From: CAZPAH01 sp964584495
GTDB taxonomy: Bacteria > Krumholzibacteriota > Krumholzibacteriia > Krumholzibacteriales > Krumholzibacteriaceae
Assembly: GCA_964584495.1 (NCBI GenBank)
Contig: CAZPAH010000091.1
Location: forward strand, 1 to 11,365
Reading direction: 5' to 3'
DNA: 11,365 bases
Made by a program: the position numbers and the translations under genes. The notes below the pieces were generated by a model. The model saw nothing but the letters and a program-made list of their open reading frames with translations, was not told where the DNA came from and made no database searches. Below, piece by piece: positions 1 to 7,463 of this stretch (position 1 is its first letter; every line of letters begins with the position of its first letter).

Positions 1-88
1 GACGCACGCTCTTCTCGACGCCTCCTGCGCTCACGACCGCTTCATCGCCTTCCATTTTGACTACCCGCATCGGTATGGCGAGGCACAT
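1..88 (-). CDS. hypC: HypC hydrogenase assembly chaperone, 5' part only
   Basis: The first 29 codons are present; the rest lies beyond the left edge. The translation begins MCLAIPMRVVKMEGDEAVV, the hallmark N-terminus of the HypC/HupF family. Cys2 is essential in known members once the initiator Met is removed. HypC works with HypD in the cytoplasm to assemble and deliver the Fe(CN)2CO unit to the hydrogenase large subunit, here presumably MvhA. The ATG lies 2 nt after the hypB stop codon, and the purine-rich stretch AGAAGGGA inside the end of hypB serves as ribosome-binding site, so it is very likely translationally coupled to hypB. hypD, hypE and hypF are not in the window; they may follow to the left. 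Confidence 0.95.
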   Translation of the reverse strand, partial: MCLAIPMRVVKMEGDEAVVSAGGVEKSVR

Positions 89-90
89 GA

Positions 91-750
91 CTATCCCTTC
101 TCGCTTTCGTACAGACGCTCTATCCAGCCGATCCATTCATCGAGACCTTCACCCGTTTTACAGGAAAGCTCGATAATATCGATCGAAGGGTTTATGTCCC
201 GTGCTTCCCTTTTTGCTTTTTCCGGATCGAATTCAACATGGGGAAGAAGATCGATCTTGTTGAGAATGAGGAGACGGGATTCCCTGAACATCAGTGGGTA
301 TTTTTTGGGTTTGTCGTCTCCTTCCGTGATGCTGAGAAGCATGATCCTGCCGTCCACACCGAGATCGAATTCGGCCGGACAGACCAGGTTGCCGACGTTC
401 TCTATCAGCAGGAGGTCCATAGATTCCAGATCGAGCTCGTGGAGCGCCGTATGTATCATTGAAGCGTCGAGATGACATACGCCCCCCGTCTGTATCTGGT
501 AGACCGGAATGCCGATCTCTTCCACCCTCTCGGCGTCCCTCGTGGTCTGAACATCGCCTTCGATCACCGCGACCCTGAATTTTTTCATCAAAGCGGGAAG
601 GGTGCTTACGAGTAGCGAGGTCTTTCCCGCACCGGGCGCGCTCATGATGTTTAAGGAAAATACTCCATGCTTTTTGAGCATTTCCCTGTTTTCCGAGGCG
701 ATCTCCCTGTTTCTTTCCCTGAGGTCCCCCCCTATATTTATCTGGTGCAT
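91..750 (-). CDS. hypB: HypB, GTP-dependent nickel-insertion protein for [NiFe]-hydrogenase
   Basis: This 219-residue SIMIBI-class GTPase drives Ni insertion into the hydrogenase large subunit together with HypA. Visible motifs are the P-loop SAPGAGKTS (residues 37-45), the switch region EGDVQTTRD (64-72), the G-domain metal site C92-H93 plus C124, and the guanine-specificity motif NKID (164-167). The N-terminus lacks both the CXXCGC high-affinity nickel motif of E. coli HypB and the His-rich stretch of rhizobial HypB, so this is the minimal form also seen in archaea and many bacteria. Start: ATG preceded by AAGGAAGAG. It follows hypA after a 55-nt gap, the largest in the operon, and is followed by hypC after 2 nt. 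Confidence 0.97.
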   Translation of the reverse strand: MHQINIGGDLRERNREIASENREMLKKHGVFSLNIMSAPGAGKTSLLVSTLPALMKKFRVAVIEGDVQTTRDAERVEEIGIPVYQIQTGGVCHLDASMIHTALHELDLESMDLLLIENVGNLVCPAEFDLGVDGRIMLLSITEGDDKPKKYPLMFRESRLLILNKIDLLPHVEFDPEKAKREARDINPSIDIIELSCKTGEGLDEWIGWIERLYESEKG

Positions 751-805
751 GATTCTCTTCCTTTTTCCTTATCGTTAACCTGTTTGTTTCATTCTCCGAT
801 TATCT

Positions 806-1150
806 CTAATCGTCAACAAGAATGTAATCCACGCACATCTCCCTGCCGGCGAGAATTTCTATATCCGTGCCGGAGCATCCCGAGCATCTAAAGGTGAATT
901 CCACAGGCGTAAATTCCAGGTTGCAGCTCCTGCACCTCATCTTCAGGGGAACATCTTCGAACTCGAGAAGCGCATCCTCCGCCACCGTCCCTCTGGAGAG
1001 AACTTCGAAAGCGAAACGAAGCGATTCGATATTTACGCCGGCCATCTCTCCGATCTTGAGATGGATCTTGGTTACTTCCTTCCCTCCCTGATCTTGAGCC
1101 GCTCCCTTGACGACATTCAGCAACTCCTGCATTAACGATACTTCATGCAT
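806..1150 (-). CDS. hypA: HypA, hydrogenase nickel metallochaperone
   Basis: A 114-residue HypA/HybF family protein that binds Ni and passes it, with HypB, to the hydrogenase large subunit. The chosen start gives MHEVSLMQELL; the Met-His-Glu N-terminus is the family's nickel site (His2), so in-frame upstream codons reaching back to 1231 are not used. The structural zinc site is two CXXC pairs, C73/C76 and C89/C92. GGAAGAG directly before the ATG provides a ribosome-binding site. The start overlaps the end of the upstream protease gene by 8 nt, which suggests translational coupling. Length and motifs are normal for the family. Its presence next to the structural genes suggests dedicated maturation of the Mvh-type hydrogenase. 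Confidence 0.97.
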   Translation of the reverse strand: MHEVSLMQELLNVVKGAAQDQGGKEVTKIHLKIGEMAGVNIESLRFAFEVLSRGTVAEDALLEFEDVPLKMRCRSCNLEFTPVEFTFRCSGCSGTDIEILAGREMCVDYILVDD

Positions 1151-1652
1151 CTCTTCCGGTCCTTCCTTCCAGCGGAATCGAGAGTGAGGGACCTTTGGAT
1201 CCGGACAGCAGGGCCTCGATTTCTTCCACAAGGAGCTTTACCGATCTTTCCACAGCGGGAAGACAGCCCTCATGCAGGGTCAGGAGATCTTCGCCCTGTA
1301 TGGCGAATATAGTCACATCCCGGGGCATTTCAAAACCAAGCTTAACGCCCAGCGCAAGCGCCGTAATGATATCGATATCGTGACAGGAGGCGAGCCTGGG
1401 AGTAATTTTCAGATCGTCCGGCTTCAGCCTGAAAACCGTCCCCGGAGCTACGCCGTCGAGATTTATCGCATCGATGATTATTGCACGTTCGTGATCCTTG
1501 AGCATTTCAAGGAGATCCATCCCTGCAGTCTCGGCTTCCACTATCTCGACGGTTTCATCCAGAAGCTCCCTGAGTCCCCGGGCTACGAACACACCGGCAC
1601 CATCATCGCTAAGGATAGTATTTCCCAGCCCGATGACAACCGTTTTTATCAT
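1143..1652 (-). CDS. [NiFe]-hydrogenase maturation endopeptidase (HyaD/HybD/HycI-type, peptidase M52)
   Basis: A 169-residue nickel-dependent protease that removes the C-terminal tail of the hydrogenase large subunit after Ni insertion. The N-terminal motif GLGNTILSDDGAG (residues 8-20) is diagnostic. By manual alignment with E. coli HybD (Glu16, Asp62, His93), the metal-binding residues are Asp17, Asp61 (in DAINLDG) and His91 (in ASCHDID). The frame is open for another 25 codons upstream, but those codons overlap the end of mvhA and show no family similarity, so the ATG giving MIKTVVIGLGN was chosen; a GTG two codons earlier is an alternative. GGGAG lies upstream. The gene sits 25 nt after mvhA, whose product carries a cleavable tail, and overlaps hypA by 8 nt. 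The subtype name (frhD/hycI-like) cannot be settled by eye. Confidence 0.95.
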   Translation of the reverse strand: MIKTVVIGLGNTILSDDGAGVFVARGLRELLDETVEIVEAETAGMDLLEMLKDHERAIIIDAINLDGVAPGTVFRLKPDDLKITPRLASCHDIDIITALALGVKLGFEMPRDVTIFAIQGEDLLTLHEGCLPAVERSVKLLVEEIEALLSGSKGPSLSIPLEGRTGRDA

Positions 1653-1677
1653 GGACACGCTCCCGGGTGGAGGATCG

Positions 1678-3138
1678 TCACCTTGAAACCTTATTGAGGG
1701 TCGTTCCCCTGTTATCCTTGATCTCAACCACTAGAGGCATCTGCCCGGGAAGACTGTGCGTCGCGCAGCTGAAACAGGGATCGAAGAGACGGAAAGCCAT
1801 TTCGACAGTATTGAGGAGTCCATCGGTGACTTCACCGCCGGGCTTTATCAGCTTCTGGGCGGCTTTTTTGACGGCCATGGAGATTGAGGCGTTGTTGTTC
1901 GTCGTACCCACGATCAGATTCGCCTTCGTAACGATACCGTTCTCGTCGGTCCAGTAATGATGCGTAAGGGTTCCACGGGGCGCTTCTACTATGCCGACGC
2001 CCTCGGTAGGCGTGGTCGACGGAATCACCCTGACGTTGGGGTCGGTGATCTCTTCATCCGTCACAAGCTCCAGCATCCTCTCGGCCGAGTACATGACCTC
2101 TATCAATCTCGCCCAATGGTTGACCATCAGCTTGTGGCATGGTTTTCCACCGACGGCATCGAACATCTTCTCGTATTCCTCCTGCGCCCTTGGGGTCGCA
2201 ATTCCGTCGGCCGCGTTGAGCCTGGGGAGAGGATTCGCCTGGTATAGAGACGTGCCCTTTCCCTCGACAAAGCCGTTCCATCCCCTCGATTTGAGAAAAG
2301 GGAATTTAAGATAGGTGTAGGGCTCCACGTGCTCGGCGATATGATCAAGATACTCGTTCTCCGAATACTTGAGGATCTCTTTTCCCTCGGTATCCACTAC
2401 GCGAACCCGGCCGTCATAGAAATTTACCTTGTTATTTTCATCCACGAGGCCCATGTAGTTCGTCACCTGGTCGAAAATATCGCCCGTAATGAGCTCCATG
2501 TAGGCCTTGTTGCTGATTACGACGTCATTGAAGATCTTCAGCGAAAGCTCGGCGAACTCGATCTGTCCCTTGGCCAACTCGACGATCTTGTCCCTGTGCT
2601 CTTCGCTCAACGCTCTGGCGACGCCACCCGGGATATTCCAGACCGGATGCGTGGCACGCCCGCCCACCATTATCTGTATCTGCTGCGAGATGCCCCTCTG
2701 TTTTACCACCTCTCCACCTATCTCCAGGCCTACCTTCGCGATTAGACCGAGGACGTTTCTCTCCGCCTTCGGTGCATCGGGGCCCAGAACGAAATCGGGA
2801 GCAGCTAGGGCGTAGAAATGCGCCGCGTGGCTGTGAACAAAATGAGCCATGTAATAAAGCTCTCTCAATTTCTTCGCCACCGGCGGAATGTCCGCATTGT
2901 ACACCGCGTCCACGGCCTTGCCGGCCGCCATATGGTGCGCGGCTGGACATACTCCGCATATCCTCGGCATTATCCTGGGAATCTCCTCTATGGGGAGACC
3001 TTCCACGAACTTCTCGAAGCCGCGCAGCTCGGGTATCTGGAGATACGCGTTCTCGACGGAGCCATCGTCCGCAATATAGATAACGATCTTTCCATGGCCC
3101 TCGAGGCGCGTGATGGGATCTATCGCTATGCGCTTCAT
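1678..3138 (-). CDS. mvhA: F420-non-reducing-type [NiFe]-hydrogenase large subunit MvhA (group 3c)
   Basis: A 486-residue catalytic subunit that splits H2 at a Ni-Fe centre. The N-terminal ligand motif RICGVCP gives C61 and C64; the C-terminal motif DPCFSCATH gives C455 and C458. Cleavage after His461 by the adjacent endopeptidase would release a 25-residue tail starting SLPGQMP. All four metal ligands are cysteine; there is no in-frame TGA, so this is not a selenoprotein of the VhuA/VhuU kind. The gene starts within the mvhG stop codon (ATGA, 4-nt overlap) with GAGGA upstream. Neighbours mvhG, mvhD and hdrABC indicate that electrons go to the HdrA flavin, as in group 3c enzymes. No signal peptide or Tat motif is seen, so it is cytoplasmic. 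Confidence 0.97.
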   Translation of the reverse strand: MKRIAIDPITRLEGHGKIVIYIADDGSVENAYLQIPELRGFEKFVEGLPIEEIPRIMPRICGVCPAAHHMAAGKAVDAVYNADIPPVAKKLRELYYMAHFVHSHAAHFYALAAPDFVLGPDAPKAERNVLGLIAKVGLEIGGEVVKQRGISQQIQIMVGGRATHPVWNIPGGVARALSEEHRDKIVELAKGQIEFAELSLKIFNDVVISNKAYMELITGDIFDQVTNYMGLVDENNKVNFYDGRVRVVDTEGKEILKYSENEYLDHIAEHVEPYTYLKFPFLKSRGWNGFVEGKGTSLYQANPLPRLNAADGIATPRAQEEYEKMFDAVGGKPCHKLMVNHWARLIEVMYSAERMLELVTDEEITDPNVRVIPSTTPTEGVGIVEAPRGTLTHHYWTDENGIVTKANLIVGTTNNNASISMAVKKAAQKLIKPGGEVTDGLLNTVEMAFRLFDPCFSCATHSLPGQMPLVVEIKDNRGTTLNKVSR

Positions 3139-4088
3139 ACCTTTTTCCTCCTCAATATCGAAGCGGCAATGCTGAATCTATGGAAAGTGCTGAGAGGCGC
3201 CGGAATTTGATCGATCAGTGCCTCGATGGCCTTCTCCTCCTTCGGTTCGAGAACCGAAGCGAGGGCGCTTAGCATCCGGACACCCTGGTCACGCACGCCG
3301 TCCAGCGGTCCGTAGCATCCCCTGCATCCCACGTTTGTATTCGTGCATCTTCCGCCGCAACCTTCTCTAGTTACGGGCCCCAGGCATATGATTCCTTGCT
3401 CCAGCAGGCATTTTTCGGGGTCGGTTATGACCTCGGTAGGCCTTTTGAACTCTGTTATAGCCTTTTCCTCTTTGGTCCTCGAGCACTCGTCGCACAGCGT
3501 CCTCGTGCCGGCGCCGATGACCGAACCTCTCTCTGGAAGATTACCGCTCCAGACCAACGCAAGCGCGTTTACAATCTGCTCGGGGACTGGCGGGCATCCT
3601 GGAATGTAGTAATCCACATCCACTACCTGATTGAGAGCCCTTACGTTGTTATAGAACCTCGGAAGGTCCAGTTCCTCGTTCCCGTTCTTCCATACCTCCT
3701 GGGGGATGGTTCCTTCCACGTTCATCGTAGATTCGGTCTCCAGATATACCCTCTTCAGGATATCGTCCCTTGTATGAAAATTAGCCAGGCCTATCAAGCC
3801 GCCTAGGTGGGCGCAGCTTCCCAGGGCGACCATCGTCTTGGATTTCTTCCTGAGCAGCTGGGCTATCTCTTCGTTCTCCGAATTCCTGACTGCCCCGTTA
3901 TATAAAACTATATCCAGCTCTCCATCCTTCATCGCCCTGACATCGTCGTACTTGAAATCCATCGCGATGGGCCAGAATAGAAGATCCATCTTCTCAGCTA
4001 CGGTAAGAATCTTTTCATTTACGTCGAGAACTGCTACGTCGCAACCGCCGCAACCGGCTCCCCAGTAGATAGCCGTTTTAAGCTTCAT
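3135..4088 (-). CDS. mvhG: F420-non-reducing-type [NiFe]-hydrogenase small subunit MvhG
   Basis: A 317-residue electron-transfer subunit that relays electrons from the Ni-Fe site through Fe-S clusters to MvhD. The proximal-cluster motif is GAGCGGCD (C13, C16), with C92 in LGSCAHLGG and C165 in IPGCPP. Eight more cysteines lie in the C-terminal third (C199, C202, C227, C235, C244, C248, C255, C258), giving twelve in all and matching three [4Fe-4S] clusters. No Tat signal is present, in line with a cytoplasmic group 3 enzyme. The reading frame extends 18 codons upstream, but the ATG giving MKLKTAIYWGAG fits the family and has GGCGGTGA in front. It overlaps mvhD by 11 nt and mvhA by 4 nt (ATGA). 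Confidence 0.96.
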   Translation of the reverse strand: MKLKTAIYWGAGCGGCDVAVLDVNEKILTVAEKMDLLFWPIAMDFKYDDVRAMKDGELDIVLYNGAVRNSENEEIAQLLRKKSKTMVALGSCAHLGGLIGLANFHTRDDILKRVYLETESTMNVEGTIPQEVWKNGNEELDLPRFYNNVRALNQVVDVDYYIPGCPPVPEQIVNALALVWSGNLPERGSVIGAGTRTLCDECSRTKEEKAITEFKRPTEVITDPEKCLLEQGIICLGPVTREGCGGRCTNTNVGCRGCYGPLDGVRDQGVRMLSALASVLEPKEEKAIEALIDQIPAPLSTFHRFSIAASILRRKKV

Positions 4089-4566
4089 CGGCGTCACCGC
4101 CTTCTTCTTTCTGCCCATGCTCGTCGGGAATAACATCAGCAATGAAAGCCTTAGCCAAAGAACCTTTTATGTTCAACGGACCGAGCTTCCTGATCTGCTC
4201 GGTAAACTCGTCGACGATCGTTGCAAATCTTTCTCCCTCGGAAGCGGCGACCCACTCCAGGCGGACCCGCTCCTTCTCGATCCCGTATTCGGGAAGTATC
4301 TTCTGTAGAAGCTTGTGCCTTCTGAGAGCCTTGTAGTTGCCTTCCTGGTAATGGCAGTCGCCGGGATGACATCCAGCTATCAAAACGCCGTCGGCGCCCT
4401 CATACAGCGCCTTTACAATGAATGTCGGTTCTATCCTGCCGCTGCACATCACGCGAATAGACCTTATGTTGGGCGCGTATTTTATACGGGCCGTTCCGGC
4501 AAGGTCGGCTCCCGTATACGAGCACCAGTTGCATAGAAACCCGACTATCTTCGGTTCAAACGTCAT
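4078..4566 (-). CDS. mvhD: MvhD, [2Fe-2S] linker between hydrogenase and heterodisulfide reductase
   Basis: A 162-residue protein of the MvhD/VhuD family that passes electrons from the hydrogenase small subunit to HdrA. The family's conserved cysteines are all present: C12 and C15 (FLCNWCSYTGAD), C41 (VMCSGR), and C66 and C71 (AGCHPGDCHY); they hold a [2Fe-2S] cluster. In many bacteria this domain is fused to the C-terminus of HdrA, whereas here it is a separate gene as in methanogens. The C-terminus is acidic and glycine-rich (about 148-162) and looks disordered. The ATG lies 19 nt after the hdrA stop with AAGGGA upstream; the 3' end overlaps mvhG by 11 nt. Confidence 0.96.
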   Translation of the reverse strand: MTFEPKIVGFLCNWCSYTGADLAGTARIKYAPNIRSIRVMCSGRIEPTFIVKALYEGADGVLIAGCHPGDCHYQEGNYKALRRHKLLQKILPEYGIEKERVRLEWVAASEGERFATIVDEFTEQIRKLGPLNIKGSLAKAFIADVIPDEHGQKEEGGDADEA

Positions 4567-4585
4567 ATCGCCATCCCTTCGATCA

Positions 4586-6586
4586 TCATGATACTATCTC
4601 CAATCCTCCGGAGAATATCCCTTCGATCTCGGCGAAGATCTGCCTGTCCTCGAAATGCTTTGCAGAAATCGCCCCGCTCGGGCACCCGGCCACGCACGTT
4701 CCGCAGCCTTTGCAGAGCGCTTGGTTCACTACCGAGACTCCCTTTTCCTCGTCGAATTTGACCGCCAGGTAGGGACACAGCGTATTGCATAGCTTGCATC
4801 CGGAGCATTTATCTTCGTCAACCTCCGCCGTGGCCGATTCGATCTCTATCGTCTCCCTCGTGATCATAGAGAGAACCGCGCTGGATGCGGCGGAAGCCTG
4901 CGCAACCGTATCCGGAATATCCTTGGGGGACTGGCAGGCGCCGGCTATGAAGACTCCATCTGTCGCCGTAGCCACAGGACCGAGCTTCGGGTGCTTCTCT
5001 ATAATGAATCCATCCCTGCCCACGCTTACATTGCAGAGGCCGGCGATCTTTGGAAGGGTATGATGGGCTTCCAGGCCGGTGCTGAGAACTACCATGTCGA
5101 CAGGTACGCGCCTCACAACTCCCACCAGCGTATCTTCCACCTTCACGATCAACTTGTTTTTCTCGTGGTCGTTAAGGGGCACATCCGTCACCTCGGCCAC
5201 CTTGCCCCTGATGAAGCGTACGTCTTCGCTCAGCAGCCTGTCATAGAATTCCTCGTACCCCTTCCCGAAACATCTCATGTCTATATAGAACTCGTATACT
5301 TCCGCGTCGGTTTTCTCCTTGATCAGGTGCGCGTACTTCAACGAATACATGCAGCAGACTCGCGAGCAGTAATCGTGGTAATGCTTATCCCTGCTTCCCA
5401 CGCAGTGCACTATGCCTATCGATTTGGGCACGCTCCCGTCCGCCATCTGGATCTTGCCGCCCGTCGATCCGGAGGCGCAGTTCATGATCTCGAACTCGAG
5501 GGCGGTCATCACGTTGTCGAGCCTGCCGTATCCGTACCTCTTCACCGGCTCCGGATCGAATGTCTGGAATCCCGTCGCGAGGATGATGTTTCCCACCTCG
5601 TAATCGACAAGCTCATCCTCCATATCATAATTTATCGCCCCTCGGGCGCACTCTTTTGCGCACAGCCCGCATGCCTTCTTATCGTCCTTGAAGTAAAGGC
5701 AGGTATCCCGGTCGATCACCGGTATGGCTGGAACCGCCTGCATAAATGGCATGTATATCGAGGTTGTCGGACCTAGCGAAAGCTTTTCGTGAATATTTCC
5801 CTTGCGGGGAACCCGTGTTCCGGGACATTTCGACCAGCAGGCCCCGCATCCGTTGCAGAGCTGCGCATCGACATACCGGGCTTTCTTGCGAATCCTGACG
5901 TTGAAATTACCGACATACCCGGATACATCCTCGACCTCCGAGTAGGTAAGCAGCTCGATATTCTCGTGCTGTCCGACCGAGACCATCCTAGGCGTAAGGA
6001 TGCACGCCGAACAATCGAGCGTCGGAAAGGTTTTGTCGAATTTCGCCATGTGGCCGCCGATAGAGGGCTCGCGCTCAACGAGAATCACTTTTTTCCCCGC
6101 ATCGGCAAGGTCTAGAGCCGCCTGGATGCCTGCTATTCCACCACCTACGACGAGGGTTGTGGGGTTGATCGGAACCTCGCGTTTTGTAAGCGGCTCCAGA
6201 AGAAAGGCCCTGCGAACCGCCGCCGCTATAAGATCCTTAGCCTTGTCCGTCGTCCTTGCCGCATCTATATGGACCCACGAACACTGCTCGCGGATATTCG
6301 CCATCGTGAACAGGTACTGATTCAGCCCTCCTCTTTCGCAAGCCTTCCTGAAGGTATTTTCGTGCATCAGGGGAGAGCAGGAGGCTACAACGACCCTGTC
6401 TATCAGCCCGTCCTCTATATCCTTCTGCACTAGGGCCTGGCCAGGATCGGAGCACATGAATTTGTAATCTCTCACGAGTGTAACGTTTTCGAGCCCTTCG
6501 GCGAACCGGACCACCTCATCGATATCGATCTTGCCGGCTATGTTCGTTCCGCAGTGGCAGATGTAGACTCCAATCCTTACAGACAT
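4586..6586 (-). CDS. hdrA: Heterodisulfide reductase subunit HdrA (FAD, electron-bifurcating)
   Basis: A 666-residue flavin and iron-sulfur core of the complex, the site where electrons from H2 are bifurcated in methanogens. In order: an N-terminal domain with CHCGTN (10-15); an FAD-binding Rossmann motif VVGGGIAG (146-153); DCSACILTPRM (191-201), contributing the HdrA-specific cluster cysteines; an inserted ferredoxin domain with C244/C247/C250/C254 and C296/C306/C309/C313; the conserved CCMYSLKYA (411-419); a C-terminal FAD segment FIAGACQSPKDIPDT (546-560); and a final ferredoxin pair, C594/C597/C600/C604 and C625/C628/C631/C635. No selenocysteine codon is present. It is a full-length single HdrA without fused MvhD. 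It starts 1 nt after hdrB with GAGGGAG as ribosome-binding site. Confidence 0.98.
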   Translation of the reverse strand: MSVRIGVYICHCGTNIAGKIDIDEVVRFAEGLENVTLVRDYKFMCSDPGQALVQKDIEDGLIDRVVVASCSPLMHENTFRKACERGGLNQYLFTMANIREQCSWVHIDAARTTDKAKDLIAAAVRRAFLLEPLTKREVPINPTTLVVGGGIAGIQAALDLADAGKKVILVEREPSIGGHMAKFDKTFPTLDCSACILTPRMVSVGQHENIELLTYSEVEDVSGYVGNFNVRIRKKARYVDAQLCNGCGACWSKCPGTRVPRKGNIHEKLSLGPTTSIYMPFMQAVPAIPVIDRDTCLYFKDDKKACGLCAKECARGAINYDMEDELVDYEVGNIILATGFQTFDPEPVKRYGYGRLDNVMTALEFEIMNCASGSTGGKIQMADGSVPKSIGIVHCVGSRDKHYHDYCSRVCCMYSLKYAHLIKEKTDAEVYEFYIDMRCFGKGYEEFYDRLLSEDVRFIRGKVAEVTDVPLNDHEKNKLIVKVEDTLVGVVRRVPVDMVVLSTGLEAHHTLPKIAGLCNVSVGRDGFIIEKHPKLGPVATATDGVFIAGACQSPKDIPDTVAQASAASSAVLSMITRETIEIESATAEVDEDKCSGCKLCNTLCPYLAVKFDEEKGVSVVNQALCKGCGTCVAGCPSGAISAKHFEDRQIFAEIEGIFSGGLEIVS

Positions 6587-6587
6587 C

Positions 6588-7463
6588 TTACGCTCCCTCG
6601 ATTATACTCTTCATTTCAGCCGTCATCTTCACTCCGAGGCGGTTCAAGCCGAGTTCGCCGGGCGAGATACCCAGGGCGAGACCGATCAATTGAGTAAAGT
6701 AGATAACGGGGATCTTGAATTTCGTCTTGAAAAGGCTGTTCACCTTCGGTTGGAATATATCCAGGTTAAGCTGGCACAGAGGGCAAACGGTCACCAGACA
6801 GTGAGCTTTTTTCCTCTCGGCCTCCTTGAGCAGTTCGTGGCACAGCTTGAGCGCCATCTTCTCTTCCGTTCCCATCAGAGAAGCGCCGCAGCATTTCGTC
6901 TTCAACGAGTAATCGACACATTCGACTCCGAGGCTTTCGATCAACCTGTCCATCGTTACTGGATCGTCGGGATCGTCGAACTCGACGTTCGGCCTTACGA
7001 TCTGGCAGCCGTAGTAAGGAGCGACCCTCAAGCCCTTCAGATCCTTGGTGACCAGTCCCGATATCTTCTTATAACCGATATCGTTAACGATTACATCGAG
7101 AAGATGCCTGACATTTACGTTTCCGCTGTAGCTGAGCCCCCCCGCCTCGAGCGCCTGTCCCAGCTTCTTGCGGAGCTTCGGATAATCCGCGAAGTACCTG
7201 TTTGTCTTGTTCAGCACAAGATAGCATGCGCTGCACGGGGTAACGAGATCCCTGTGATGCTTCTCCGCCATGGCAAGGTTCCTCGCCGAGATGGCGAAGC
7301 TCATAAGCTCCTTCACCGACATGTACGCCGTCGCGCCGCAGCAGTTCCAGTCGTCGAGCTCCTCGAGGTCGAGCCCCAGCACAGGTGCTATTTTCTCTAT
7401 GGAATCCTCGTACGGAGTGGCGGTAGCCTTTACTGTACAGCCTGGATAGTATGTATATTTCAT
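6588..7463 (-). CDS. hdrB: Heterodisulfide reductase subunit HdrB (non-cubane [4Fe-4S] catalytic subunit)
   Basis: A 291-residue catalytic subunit. It contains two complete CCG (cysteine-rich, DUF224-type) motifs: C9, C41-C42, C77, C80 and C153, C191-C192, C227, C230. In the methanogen enzyme these hold two non-cubane [4Fe-4S] clusters that cleave the CoM-S-S-CoB disulfide. No residue of either motif is missing, so a catalytically competent disulfide-type reductase is expected, but the natural substrate in a bacterium is not known. The ATG abuts the hdrC stop codon directly (TAGATG) with GGGGAG upstream, so translation is probably coupled. hdrA follows after 1 nt. Confidence 0.97.
   Translation of the reverse strand: MKYTYYPGCTVKATATPYEDSIEKIAPVLGLDLEELDDWNCCGATAYMSVKELMSFAISARNLAMAEKHHRDLVTPCSACYLVLNKTNRYFADYPKLRKKLGQALEAGGLSYSGNVNVRHLLDVIVNDIGYKKISGLVTKDLKGLRVAPYYGCQIVRPNVEFDDPDDPVTMDRLIESLGVECVDYSLKTKCCGASLMGTEEKMALKLCHELLKEAERKKAHCLVTVCPLCQLNLDIFQPKVNSLFKTKFKIPVIYFTQLIGLALGISPGELGLNRLGVKMTAEMKSIIEGA

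Noticed and set aside
4991..5776. Open frame of 261 codons on the plus strand inside hdrA
   Set aside because: It is antisense to conserved HdrA coding sequence and shows no domain or ribosome-binding site.
1678..6586. Selenocysteine in HdrA or MvhA, as in some methanogens
   Set aside because: Both frames are open without internal TGA and the relevant positions are encoded as cysteine.
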